Assembly: GCA_026168455.1 (NCBI GenBank)
Contig: CM047427.1
Location: 37,266,905-37,330,904 of the forward strand
Direction: 5' to 3'
Length of the DNA stretch: 64,000 nt
Source: Theocolax elegans
Lineage: Eukaryota; Arthropoda; Insecta; Hymenoptera; Cerocephalidae
The position numbers and the translations under genes are program-made. Every line of letters starts with the position of its first letter. The stretch's first letter is position 1. The notes under the pieces are model-generated. The model had not been told where the DNA came from, did no database searches, and saw only the letters and a program-made list of their open reading frames with translations. Positions 53,406 through 64,000 of the stretch are shown piece after piece.

Positions 53406-55845
53406 AATTATAATGTCCGTCCGTCCGTCCGACAAACATCATCTTGGCGTGAGAGAGAATTAGACAGAGCGAGAGAGACAGTAAGAGGAGGAGATAGGGA
53501 GACAGATAGAGAGAGAGAGAGAATGAAGATATTCTCTCTCTCTCTCTCTCTCCATCTATCATTCTCTCTCTTTATCTATCTCATTCTCTCTCTCTTTATC
53601 TCTCATTCTCTCTCTTTATCTATCTCATTCTCTCTCTCTTATCTCAAATGCTGAAGTGCCTACGGGGTTTCTATCCCAAAAGGCCCAATAAACTAGATTC
53701 ATTTATTCACTCTCTCTATCTCTTTATCTCTCATTCGCTCTCTTTATCTGACTCGCTCCCACTCTCGCACTCTATCACTATTTCTCTCTATCTCTTTATC
53801 TCTCATTCGCTCTCTTTATCTGACTCGTTCACATTCTCGCACTCTATCACTCTCTCTCTCTCATTCTCGCTCTCGCTCTCTATCTCCCATTCACTCTTTC
53901 TTATTCTCTCTCTTTCTCTCTATCTTTCATTCTCTCTCTATCTCTCCTTCCATCTATCATTCTCTCTCTCTATCACTCTATCTCTCTATCTTATTCTCTC
54001 ACTCCCTCTCTCTCTCTTTATCTCTCATTCTCTCTCTCTCTCATTCTCACCCTCGCTTTATCTATCTCATTCTCTCTCTCTCCCTCTTTCTCTCTCTCAT
54101 TCTCTCTCTCTCCCTCTTTCTCTCTCTCATTCTCTCTCTCTCTCATTCTCACCCTCGCTTTATCTTTCATTCGGTCTCGTATTCACTCCCTCTCTCTCTC
54201 CCTCTTTCACTCTCTCATTCTCTCTCTCTCTCTCTCTCTCTCATTCTCTCTCTCTCTCTCTCTCATTCTCTCTCTCTCTCTCTCTCATTCTCTCTCTCTC
54301 TCTCTCATTCTCTCTCTCTCTCTATCTGTCACCCTATCTCTTCCTCTCACTGTCTCTCTCGCTCTTTCTCATTCTCTCATTCTCCGTCCGACCGTCCGTC
54401 CGACAAACATAATCTTGGCGTGAGAGAGAATGAGATAGAGCGAGAGAGACAGTAAGAGGAAGAGATGGGGAGACAGATAGAGAGAGAGAGAAAGAGAATG
54501 AGAGATAGAGAGAGGGAGAGAGAGAGGGAGAGAATGAGAGAGAGATAGCGAGAGAGAGAATGAAAGATAGAGAGAAAGAGAAAGAATAAGAGAGAGAGAA
54601 TGAAAAATAGAGAGAAAGGGAGAGAGAAAATAAGAGAGAGAGAATTAAAGATAGAGAGAAAGAGAGAGAATAAGAGAGAGTAAATGAAATATAGAGAGAA
54701 AGAGAGAGAATAAGAGAGAGTGAATGAGAGTGATAGAGAGAACGAGAGAGAGAATAAGAAAGAGTGAATGGGAGATAAAGAGCGAGAGCGAGAATGAGAG
54801 AGAGAGTGAGTGATAGAGTGCGAGAGTGGGAGCGAGTAAGATTGAGGGAGAGCGAGGGAGTGCGAAAGTGAGAGTGAGTAATAATGAGGGACTGTCAGAG
54901 GGAGAGTGTGAGTAAGAATGAGAGAGTGTGAGGGAGAGAGAGGGAGAGGGAGAGTGAGGGAGAGAGAGAGAGAGTTAGGGAGACAGAAGAGAGAGAGCGA
55001 GTGAGGGAGAGAGAAAGAGAATGGGTAAGAGATTGAGAGGGAGAGAATGAAATAGATAAAGAGAGAGAATGAGAGCGAGAGAGAGAGAATAAGAGAAAGA
55101 GTTAGAGAGAGAGATAGAGAGAGAAAGAGAGAAAGAGAGAGAGAGAGTGAGAGGCAGATTCAGAGGTAGAGAGAGAGAGAGAGAGAGGTAGAGTGTGTGA
55201 GGGAATGAGAGAGAGCAAGTAAGAATGAGAGTCTGTGTGAGGGAGAGAGTGATATAGTGCGAGAGTGAGAGCGTGTAAGAATGAGAGAGAGTGAGGGAGT
55301 GCGAGAGTGACAGTGAGTAAGAATGAGGGACTGTGAGAGGGAGAGAGTGATATAGTGCGAGGGTGAGAGCGAGTAAGAATGAGGGACTGTGAGAGGGAGA
55401 GAGTGAATATGAATGAGGGATTGTGAGGGAGCGTGAGGGAGAGAGTGAGAGAATGAGAGGGAGAATGCGAGATAGAGAGAGATAGAGAGAGAGAATGATA
55501 GATCATTCTCTCTCTCTATCTCTCTTACTCTCTATCTTATTCTCTCTCTCTCTCTTTATCTCTCATTCTCTCTCTTTATCTATGTCATTCTCTCTCTTTA
55601 TCTCTCATTCTCTCTCTTTATCGATCTCATTCTCTCTCTCACTTTATCTATCTCATTCTCTCTCTTTTTCTCTCTATCTTTTATTCTCTCTCTCTTATTC
55701 TCTCTCTCTTTCTCTCTCTCACTTTATCTATCTCATTCTCTCTCTTTTTCTCTCTATCTTTTATTCTCTCTCTCTTATTCTCTCTCTCTTTCTCTCTATC
55801 TTTCATTCTCTCTCTCTTTCCCTCTATCTTTCATTCTCTCTCTCT

Positions 55846-55884
<39 letters not shown>

Positions 55885-57823
55885 ATTCTCTCTCGCACTC
55901 TGTCCATCTATCATTCTCTTTCTATCTCTCCTTCCATCTATCATTCTCTCTCACCATCTCTCTATCACTCTATCTTATTCTCTCTCTCTATCTTATTCTC
56001 TCTCTCTCTCTCTCTCTCTCTTTATCTCTCATTTTCTCTCTTTATCTATCTCGTTCCCTCTCTCTCCCTCACTGTCTCTCTGTCTCCCTAACTCTCCCTC
56101 TCTCTCTATCACTCTCCCTCTCTCTCCTACACACTCCCTCATTCTTACTCACTCTCTCCCTCTCACAGTCCCTCATTATTACTCACTCTCACTCTTGCAC
56201 TCCCTCGCTCTCCCTCAATCTTACTCGCTCCCACTCTCGCACTCTATCACTCTTTCTCTCTCTCTCTCTCATTCTCGCACTCGCTCTCTATCTCCCATTC
56301 ACTCTATCTTTGAATTCACTCTCTCTTATTCTCTCTCTTTCTATCTATCTATCTTACATTCTCTCTCTCTCTATCTCTCTCGCACTCTATTCTCTCTCTC
56401 TCTATCTCTATCACTCATTCTCTCTCTCCCCCTCTCTCTCCCCCCTCTCTCCCCCCCTCTCTCCCCCCCTCTCTCTCTCCAACTATCATTCTCTCTCTAT
56501 CTCTCCTTCCATCTATCATTCTCTCTCGGTATCTCTCTATCTCTCTAGCTTATTCACTCTCTCTATCTTTCTATCTCTCTAGCTTATTCACTCTCTCTAT
56601 CTTTCTATCTCTCTAACTTATTCTCTCTCTCTCCCTTTATCTCTCAATCTCTCTCTTTGTCTCTCATTCTCTTTCTTTATCTATCTGATTCTCTCTCTCT
56701 TTCTATCTCTTTATCTCTCATCCTCTCTCTTTATCTATCTCATTCTCTCCCTCTCAATCTCTTACCCATTCTCTATCTCTCTCCCTCACACTCTCTCTGT
56801 CTCCCTAACTCTCCCTCTATCTCCCTCACTCTCCCTCTCCCTCACACTCCCTGATTCTTACTCACTCTCTCCCTCTCACAGTCCCTCATTATTATTCGCT
56901 CCCACTCTCGCACCCTATCACTCTCTCTCTCATTCTTTCTCTCTATCTCTTATTCACTCTCTCTTATTCTCTCCCTTTCTCTCTATCTTTTATTCACTCT
57001 CTCTTATTCTCTCTCTTTCTCTCTATCTATCATTCTCTCTCTTATTCTCTCCCTTTCTCGCTATCTTTCATTCTATCTCTCTTATTCTCTCTCTCTCTTT
57101 CATTCTGTCTCTCTCTTATTCTCTCTCTCTCTCTTATTCTCTCTCTCTCTTTCATTCTGTCTCTCTCTTATTCGCTCTCTCTCTCTTTCTCTCTATCTCC
57201 CATTCACTCTTTCTTATTCTCTCTCTTTCTCTCTTTCTTTCATATTCTCTCTTTCTCTCTCCCTCTCTCTATCTCTCATTCCTTCTCTCTCTTCTATCTG
57301 TCTCGCTATCTCTCATTCTTTCTCTCTCTTCTATCTGTCTCTCTATCTCTTTCTCTCACTGTCTCTCTTGCTCTGTCTCATTCTCTCATTCTCCGTCCGT
57401 CCGTTCGTCCGACAAGCATCATCTTGGCGTGAGAGAGAATGAGTCAGAACGAGAGAGACAGTGAGAGGAAGAGATAGGGAGACAGATAGAGAGAGAGAAT
57501 GAAAGATAGAGAGAAAGAGAGTGAATGGGGATAGAGAGCGAGAGCGAGAATGAGAGAGAGAGTGATAGAGTGCGTGAGTGTGAGCGAGTAAGATTGAGGG
57601 AGAGCAAGGGTGAGAGTGAGTAATAATGAGGGACTGTGAGAGGGAGAGAGTGAGGAAGAATGAGGGAGTGTGAGGGAGAGTGAGGGAGAGTGAGGGAGAG
57701 AGAGGGAGAGCTAGGGAGACAGAGACAGAGTGAGGGAGAGAGATAGAGAATGTCTAAGAGATTGAGATGGAGAGAATGATATACATAAAGGGAGAGAATG
57801 AGGCATAGAGAGAGAGAGAGAAT

Positions 57824-57876
<53 letters not shown>

Positions 57877-58024
57877 AGATAGAGAGAGAAAGAGAATGAG
57901 AGATAGAGATAGAGAGAGAGAGAGAGAGTGAGAGAATGAGAGATAGAGAGAGAGAGAGAGAAATAGAGAGAGAGAGAATTAGAGAGAGAGTAAGGGAGAT
58001 AAAGAGAGAGAGAGAATGAGAGAT

Positions 58025-58061
<37 letters not shown>

Positions 58062-58105
58062 AATAGAGAGAGAGAGAATTAGAGAGAGACAGAAATAGAG
58101 AGGGA
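53406..58105. repeat. Strand-switching (CT)n/(GA)n simple-repeat block, about 4.7 kb
   Basis: Degenerate CT/TCTC/TTTATCTATCTC and complementary tracts. On the plus strand: GA at about 53450-53530, CT at 53530-54380, GA at 54420-55500, CT at 55505-57390, GA at 57425-58100. Three changes from CT to GA (or the start of GA) are marked by the same 30-35-bp motif, GTCCGTCC..GTCCGACAA followed by ATCTTGGCGTGAGAG (53412, 54384, 57391); the changes from GA to CT are short palindromes (GAGAATGATAGATCATTCTC near 55494-55515). Long frames here are low-complexity artefacts. Confidence 0.9.
53645..53700 (+). mobile_element. Extreme 3' end of a zinc-finger LINE copy
   Basis: GTGCCTACGGGGTTTCTATCCC followed by GGCCCAATAAAC, matching the 3' end (read on the minus strand) at 58110-58160. 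Followed immediately by (CT)n. Confidence 0.65.
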
Positions 58106-58278
58106 TTGATTGATTGATTGATTTGAGTTTATTTGGCCTTGGGGTTGAGACCCCGTAGGCACTAAAAATAAAATACAGTGTGACTTGATCACAATAAAAT
58201 ATAAAAACAATAAAACGTGTATAAATAAAAATTGAACAATAACAATAATAAAAACAAATTATATACAAAATATTTAAT

Positions 58279-61200
58279 TTAGTTTAACTGAATATTAAAC
58301 ATATTTAGCAGTATCCCTGTACAATATATAACATGATAATTAAATAAAATAAATAATAAATATACAAACTTGACAATTGCTTGATAATAACTTGATAATT
58401 CGTCGAATTTTCGCAGTAATACATTTATAGGACTTTTGAGGTGAGGGATCTGAGGAGCTGTTAAGCTCTCATTTCGCACTCTATTTTCCCAGGCAGTTTT
58501 GTCAAGCCCAAACTGGTGATTGAATAATGTATTTTTGAAATGAATGATAGATGAAGTGTCGAATGAAAATGTAGGAAATTCGTTGATGATTTTGGATGCA
58601 GTAATGACAAATGACTTGTTCAGAGCCTCTGTACGAGGAGGAAGATATTGTAGTAATTTTGATGGATGACGAGAAGAGGTGCGAGGGTTATGAGAGTGAG
58701 TATTTATTCTTATAAAATGATTAGCCAGATATGTGGGTGAATTATGAGCAATGATGCCGTATGCGAGTGAGCCAATGAGGTATGAGCGTCTGGACTCAAC
58801 TGACAACCACCTGAGACTTAACCTATAAGGAGCTACATGTTCCCTCCTTGCTATGTCCCCCCACACGAATCGGACACAAGCATTTAGTAGCCTTTGAAGC
58901 TTCAGATTTCTGGTCTGATCATCATCATTAAATACCGCACACGCATAGTCAAGATGCGGAAAGACCAGAGCTTCAACCAGACTTTGCCTAAGATCCCGAG
59001 ACAACGCCTTTTTATATTATCGCACTGAATGCAAAACCCCATGTACTCGACTCGAGATACTTATCACCTGTTTTGGCCAATCCAGAGAGGGAGAGATCAT
59101 GACCCCAAGCGATTTAACTTCACATTCATAATTTAAGAGACCTGCTCCCAATCCTACCTTCGGGGCAGTGTTCAGGTCGATACGCGATAAAAAAGCCTGA
59201 CTACCCAGAATCATAACCTTCGTCTTTTTTACATTTAGCTTCAATCCGTTCGTGTGTGCCCATAGGGCTATCGCATTTGCATCTTGTGTGATACGTTGTA
59301 CCCATGCTTTGAATTCTGACGGAAAAAACAAATGGTAGACCTGGGCGTCATCGGCAAACAGCATACAATCGCTGTGTGAAAGAACTTTAGGCAAATCATT
59401 GATATAGATAGAAAAGAGTATCGGGCCAAGAACACTGCCCTGAGGCACTCCCGCATTTATCTCGAGCCAGTCCGACAACACACCTGTCTCACTCTCTACC
59501 GCATGCATGCGACCTACAAGATATCAATAAAACCAACTTTATGCGTTGTCAGAGCAACCAATCTCACACAGTTTTTGCATGAGTTTACCATGAGGCACAG
59601 TATCGAATGTCTTAGAGAAGCCAAACAGGATGAGAATCGTGATCTTCCTAGCATCGATGGCTCTTCTAATGTCATCTAGGACACCCAGGAGTGCTGTCTG
59701 GGTACTGTGCCCCCTGCGAAAGCCTGCTTGTCTGTCAACAAGAATATGATTTTTCACAAGATATTCAGACAACTGATTATGTACAAGTCTCTCCAAGATT
59801 TTCGAGAGTTCGCAAAGCTTCGCAATCGGCCTCGTATCTGAGCACGATTCTACCCTGCTTGACTTCGCCAACGGGAACAGTGATACCCTTTTCCAGCTCT
59901 CCGGAAAATAGCCAGCTGAGAGCATATTATTAAAGAGATCAACAAGGTGCAGAGTTCATTGAGGCTCTAATAACTTAATCATTTCAACGGATATGCCATC
60001 AACCCCTACTGCCCTTGAGGACGCTCCCCGAATTTCACGCTGAACTTCTTTTGCGGTTATGGCAGAGAAATGAAAAGAAGGAGAAGAAGGTGATGTGGGA
60101 CAAGAGTTGCATATTATGGTTGAAAGTTATTGTACAGAAAGTGGTTGAATATGATTTGAAACTGAAGCATAGTGACAATTTAGCTGATGAGGTGAGAAAA
60201 ATTTAAAAGGTGATGGGTTAGTTTTAGTGCTGAGGCCCATATTTTTTAGGCATTTCCACGATTTCTTTGAGTCTTTCGTGCTACTAAGTTTCTTTGCCAG
60301 AAAGTGGAACTTACTTGTGTTAACAGTACACATTATAATCGTCAACAGAACCTGAAGCACGAAATCTATTAAAAGCTGCATTTCTGAATTTAATACTTTC
60401 TTTGATTTCCCGAGAAATCCAGGGTTTGTGGCTGGTTTTGATGGAGTGAAATGTTACAGGTGCTAACAGGTCAAAAGTGGATAAAATTGATTTACATATA
60501 AATGATAATGTGGATAAAATGGTGCTATGAACATTGTGAGATGAATGAACTTGTTGTGAATACTGACTAGGTTGATGATTATTCGGAGATATGTTCATGA
60601 ATTCAGACTGGTCAGGCCAAGGATGAGGGAACGATTTCGATGAGGAAGAGGAAGTTATGTATGATTCGAATGTAGTTGCGAGATTATGAAGGTTGACCCC
60701 TCCAAATTTCCTTTACCAATTACCTTCACTTGAGACTGCTCATTTTCAATCCGAAGAGAGATACTGATGGCATCATGTCCAGCTGCGAAAGGAGTCGACG
60801 TCTTAATGTATTCATGTTCAGGTACTGGTTCACGAATGAGGAAGAGGTCTAACCACGTGTGAGATGGCCCACTTAATGTCATCGCGTGATGCGTTGGCTC
60901 TGACTGGATGAGCGAAAGTCTCAGAGCCGTCAGATTTGCTCTAAACCTACTTGCCATGGTACTGGTAGAGTTCATGTCAATGTTAAAATCCCCAGTGACC
61001 ATGACATATTTGTATCGCGGTAGTATGTCTGACAAGACCTCAAAAAACTCCGTGGGATAAGCGGCCGAAGGCCTACGGTCAACAATTGCTAAAACGATTG
61101 AAACTGCTTTGCCTGTCAAACATGACACCAGATATTCCGGAGCATTCAAAAAAATAGGTTCAGAGTACGCGATGATCCTTACCCCAAAAGTCTCATGTAC

Positions 61201-61413
61201 ATATGCCGCCACACCGCCCCCCTCCTTACCCTCATGATCCAATCGATACAATGCATAGCCCGGCAGTTTAATAATTTCTGAAGAATCGTGGCTTGTAAGG
61301 AAGGTTTCAGTAATCGCGATGACATCATGAGAGGCTGGATGAACTATTGCTTCGATGGATGCAAAATGTGTTTTTAGACGATTTATATTAGAGTGAAAAA
61401 TGGAGAGTGACTT
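58279..61413 (-). pseudogene. LINE ORF2 (endonuclease and reverse transcriptase), broken
   Basis: The endonuclease (60655-61413) has SNINRLKTHF, ITETFL, GKEGGGVAAYVH, VMVTGDFNID and FAAGHDAISI. The connecting region 59926-60654 carries frames with weak LINE features (KSWKCLKN, KTSHKPWISREIK). RT part 1 (59539-59925) has LFPLAKSS, DTRPIAKL, RQAGFRRGHSTQTAL and ILFGFSKTFDTVPH, where the usual first catalytic Asp position is changed (LFGFSKTFD in place of L-x-D-x-S-x-A-F-D). RT part 2 (59017-59508) has NAGVPQGSVLGPILFSIYIND and MLFADDAQVYH with catalytic FADD. The C-terminal part (58279-59004) has HLDYACAVF and PYRLSLRWL. Frameshifts and stops separate the parts. Confidence 0.82.
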
Positions 61414-61439
61414 CGATGATTTCGATGATTTTGTAGATT

Positions 61440-62761
61440 TTAATGGTTTCGATGTTTTGACCCGACCAGCCCCGTCTCACTTGGTGTGAGATGGAGAGAG
61501 AGAGGAGGAAAGTTAATAAAATCCGCCTCCGAACTTATACGCTTCAACGGTCCGTCCCTCACCTCACGCATAAAAACTATTAAATCTAAAACTATGGGCC
61601 TCGCATAGCCCAGCTCTCTCGATTTACATATGGCCGCCTGCCATAGCTCAAAAACGGGCTTCGGCCAAAGGGGCCTGACAAATAATGCATTTTCACCACC
61701 TTCACCGAAAATATCCCGCGCCTTGTGTCCCTTCAGGAGTCGAGCCTTTTCGATGATCGCATCTCTAGACGTTGCTGATGACATTTTTATCACCATACTT
61801 TGTGTGAGCTTCGGAGCCGCAGGAGAGCCCGCCGAGTTAGCTTTTAACCGCGGAGTCCAAGGACGAAAGTCTATTACTTGACTGCTTAGCTTCGGAAGTT
61901 TCAGCACCTCAAATATATCAGTTAAGAGTTCATTTTCCGTTTTCTGGCATCCTTGGGCAACCCGGTAATGAGCAGCTCGCATGTGTCCTTAGATGGAGGT
62001 TGGGACACTGCAACTACGTCCTTACTACTCTTTTCCAAGCTGCTGACCCGGTCTTCTAACTTATCCATGCGCGCATCCATAGCCGTAAACTTTATGTCGA
62101 TTTCCTCCTCGATCACGCTAACCTTCGCTTTTAATTCTTTGATTTCGGTTTTCACCTCGTCAACTTTGCCCTCGACACGATTTACTACTTCCAACACTGA
62201 TTTTATGTCGGTTTGTAAGCTTTCCCGCAAACTCCGGGTGAATACGTCCAGCCACGGTGGCAAATCGGCTGCCATTGTTACGGGGTTGCTTGGCGCGCCG
62301 TGTGCCGCCTGATTGGGCACTGTGGACGGAGCGCCGCGAGGTTGCTTCGCAACCTGCGACGTTGATGGCGACGGAGGCGAGGCTACACGCTTAGCGCAAG
62401 AGGTGGTAGGGGTAGGCGTGGTCACCGACGCGGCACTGTCGGTCGCGACAGACTGGCGCGGTAACCCGGGCGGTGGCGCCCTCATATCGATCGGAGCTGC
62501 GACTAATACCTTCGATCGTGATTTCGCAAGCACACAACAGCGCCGCTTGGACGAGCCCGGCACGACCTCGAAACAATTTGTATGGGCAATATTATTACAA
62601 AGATTACACACCTCTGTGTAGTCCGCAAACAAAACAGCCTCGCGGTGTTGCCATGTTCGCACGGTGAGTTTCGCAACGTTGGTGTAGTCTCCGTGTGTGA
62701 ATTTGCCGCCCAAACTTTGCCGCTCTGAGATTCCTTCAGCTAACCTCCAAGATTTTTGCAA
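61440..62761 (-). pseudogene. LINE ORF1 with zinc finger and coiled coil, broken
   Basis: Paralogue of 49430-50640. Cys/His cluster CNLCNNIAHTNCFE, Pro/Thr linker (TPTPTTSCAKRVASPPSPST is shared almost residue by residue with the other copy), DLPPWLDVFTRSLRE, and a clear coiled coil (VNRVEGKVDEVKTEIKELK region). An overlap in another frame carries the C-terminal part (61440-61982: MSSATSRDAIIEKARLLKG, GENALFVRPLWPK), so one frameshift near 61950 breaks it. ORF1 proteins bind the element's RNA (family knowledge). Confidence 0.8.
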
Positions 62762-62935
62762 TTTAATTTAGTAATTTGCAGAAAAATGTCTACAGTAAAG
62801 ATGCATCTAATTTAATAGGTACAAACTGTAGACAGCGGGCGTCCAATTTGCCTTGCACTGACAACTCGAGATGGTCGCGTGAGTACAACAATTATAAAAA
62901 CAGTACGGAGAAGTAAACAGAAGTCTTAGTACTCA

Positions 62936-63266
62936 CCGCGCCAGAGAGAGAGTGAGAGAGAAAGATTGAGAGGTAGAGAGAGACAGAATGAGAGGTAGAG
63001 AGTAAGAGAGAATGAGAGAGAGCGAGTAAGAATGAGGGAGAGTGAGGGAGTGCGAGAGTGACAGTGAGTAAGAATGAGGGACTATGAGAGGGAGAGAGTG
63101 ATATAGCGCGGGAGTGAGAGCGAGTAAGAATGAGGGAGAGTGAGGGAGTGCGAGAATAAGAGTGAGTAAGAATGAGGGACTGTGAGAGGGAGAGAGTGAA
63201 TATGAATGAGGGTTTGTGAGGGAGTGTGAGGGAGAGAGTGAGAGAGTGAGAGAATGAGAGAGAGAG

Positions 63267-63310
<44 letters not shown>
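62936..63310. repeat. (GA)n-rich minisatellite block
   Basis: Degenerate GA-rich repeats with longer units (GAGTAAGAATGAGGGA.., GAGAGTGAGGGAGTGCGAG..) that also occur at 54830-55450, ending in a pure (GA) run before the next LINE 3' end. Confidence 0.8.
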
Positions 63311-63312
<2 letters not shown>

Positions 63313-63645
63313 ATTGATTGATGTATTTATTGGGCCAATTATGGGGTAGAAACCCCATAGGAACTAAAGCGAACTGATACATAGAGTAAAACTTTTTTAA
63401 AACTAGATAATAATATAAAATTCCATAACAAATATATAAAATAAAAACCATGACAGAGTAAAGAATTAAAATAACAAAATAAAATATATGTACAATTGAT
63501 TAATAGATTAATAAATTAAAACTTAAAAATAAATAACAAAATAGTAACAAAAATGACGTATAATGACGCAATGAATCACAGAAGCAATGACAGATGAAAT
63601 GACACAGCAATGCTGATTAAACTTAAACTTATATATCCAGGTGAT
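63308..63645 (-). mobile_element. 3' end fragment of a related LINE
   Basis: Begins with (GATT)n at 63308-63322 and reads, on the minus strand, GTTCCTATGGGGTTTCTACCCC before an AATAAATACATC tail, like the 3' end at 58110-58160. Only A/T-rich sequence further in; no RT seen. Confidence 0.6.
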
Positions 63646-64000
63646 AGAGAGAATTAGAGGTAGAGAGAGAGAGAGAATGAGAGATCGATTGATAACTATA
63701 TTTATTTGAGCCAAAGTTGATACAACCGGATGGCTCTAATCATATAAAATAGAACATATAAAATAAATTAGACAACTAAAGAAGAATTAATATAGCCGAT
63801 AATACATATGTAAAATAATAATTCACGCTAAAGTAAAATTAAAATAATCTACGTCGCAAGCATTGGACAGAAAATCGGATAAGTCGCTATCCATCCTCAT
63901 AGAGAAATTTTTATAATACATTTTAAAAATATTTACATTAGAGCACTCTCTTATTCTAGATATGATATTATCCCACGTTTCCATTGCTAAATAAATAAAC
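63646..64000 (-). mobile_element. Another LINE 3' end fragment at the window edge
   Basis: (GA)n (63648-63683) followed by GATCGATTGATAAC and a TTTATTTGAGCC stretch similar to the other LINE 3' ends (read on the minus strand). Continues beyond the window; no coding sequence identified. Confidence 0.45.

Larger units (their letters stand above)
58106..62935 (-). mobile_element. Near full-length LINE with zinc-finger ORF1 (CR1/Jockey-like), decayed
   Basis: 4.8 kb on the minus strand: 5' end in (GA)n near 62940, ORF1 61440-62761, ORF2 58279-61413, and a 3' end with AAATAAACTC and a (AATC)n tail (58107-58125) running into (CT)n in the sense direction. Non-LTR elements of this type insert by target-primed reverse transcription. 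Both reading frames are broken, so the copy is inactive. Confidence 0.82.

Noticed and set aside
53648..58268. Long frames of Ser/Leu/His-rich protein (up to 254 codons) in the CT/GA block and similar frames at 62933-63451
   Set aside because: Direct translations of (CT)n or (GA)n simple repeats without stop codons; low complexity with no domain.

Overview
This window is a nest of mobile and repetitive DNA from an animal genome, most likely an insect. No intact host gene was recognised. The insect call rests on a metazoan-type Polinton/Maverick, Ty3/Gypsy, Copia and BEL/Pao LTR elements, R1-like and CR1/Jockey-like LINEs, a tRNA-derived SINE, and one Tudor-domain gene fragment with a short 80-bp intron. 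I cannot name the species.

Backbone (about 1-46020, plus strand): a decayed Polinton/Maverick (adintovirus-like element). Its order is DNA polymerase B (C-terminal part), packaging ATPase, a small basic protein, a protein with a basic C-terminal tail, retroviral-type integrase with chromodomain, penton-like minor capsid protein, a pX-like core protein, double-jelly-roll major capsid protein (present twice, in a tandem duplication of about 1.95 kb), an unnamed conserved protein, and an adenain-like protease. Almost every gene has stops or frameshifts. The integrase reading frame is open but its first catalytic Asp reads Asn.

The Polinton has been split several times. (1) Inside polB a 452-bp inverted-repeat element sits at 1029-12431. 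It carries a young complete Ty3/Gypsy element (1546-11853; 1304-bp LTRs with about two differences; 4-bp GTAC target duplication). (2) A tRNA-derived SINE (12516-12730) with a 14-bp target duplication also lies in polB. (3) Between polB and the ATPase lies a 21.7-kb island (14822-36551), bounded by a 21-bp direct repeat with one mismatch. The island is a tandem satellite (units of about 545 and 363 bp), a truncated Copia element inserted in it, and a short inverted satellite arm. On its minus strand (plus strand in the inverted arm) the long satellite unit contains a type III hammerhead self-cleaving ribozyme. About half of the long units keep the CTGATGA core, the others have C3 changed to U, and the short units are deletions that remove the core. 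This ribozyme satellite is the most interesting feature of the window.

Right part (46021-64000): a 1.64-kb foldback element, a CT/GA-rich block with a 104-bp hAT-type MITE, a BEL/Pao integrase remnant, two copies of a LINE with zinc-finger ORF1, an R1-like LINE fragment, and about 4.7 kb of (CT)n/(GA)n simple sequence that switches strand several times. The 3' ends of the zinc-finger LINE repeatedly abut (CT)n in the same orientation, which suggests microsatellite targeting.
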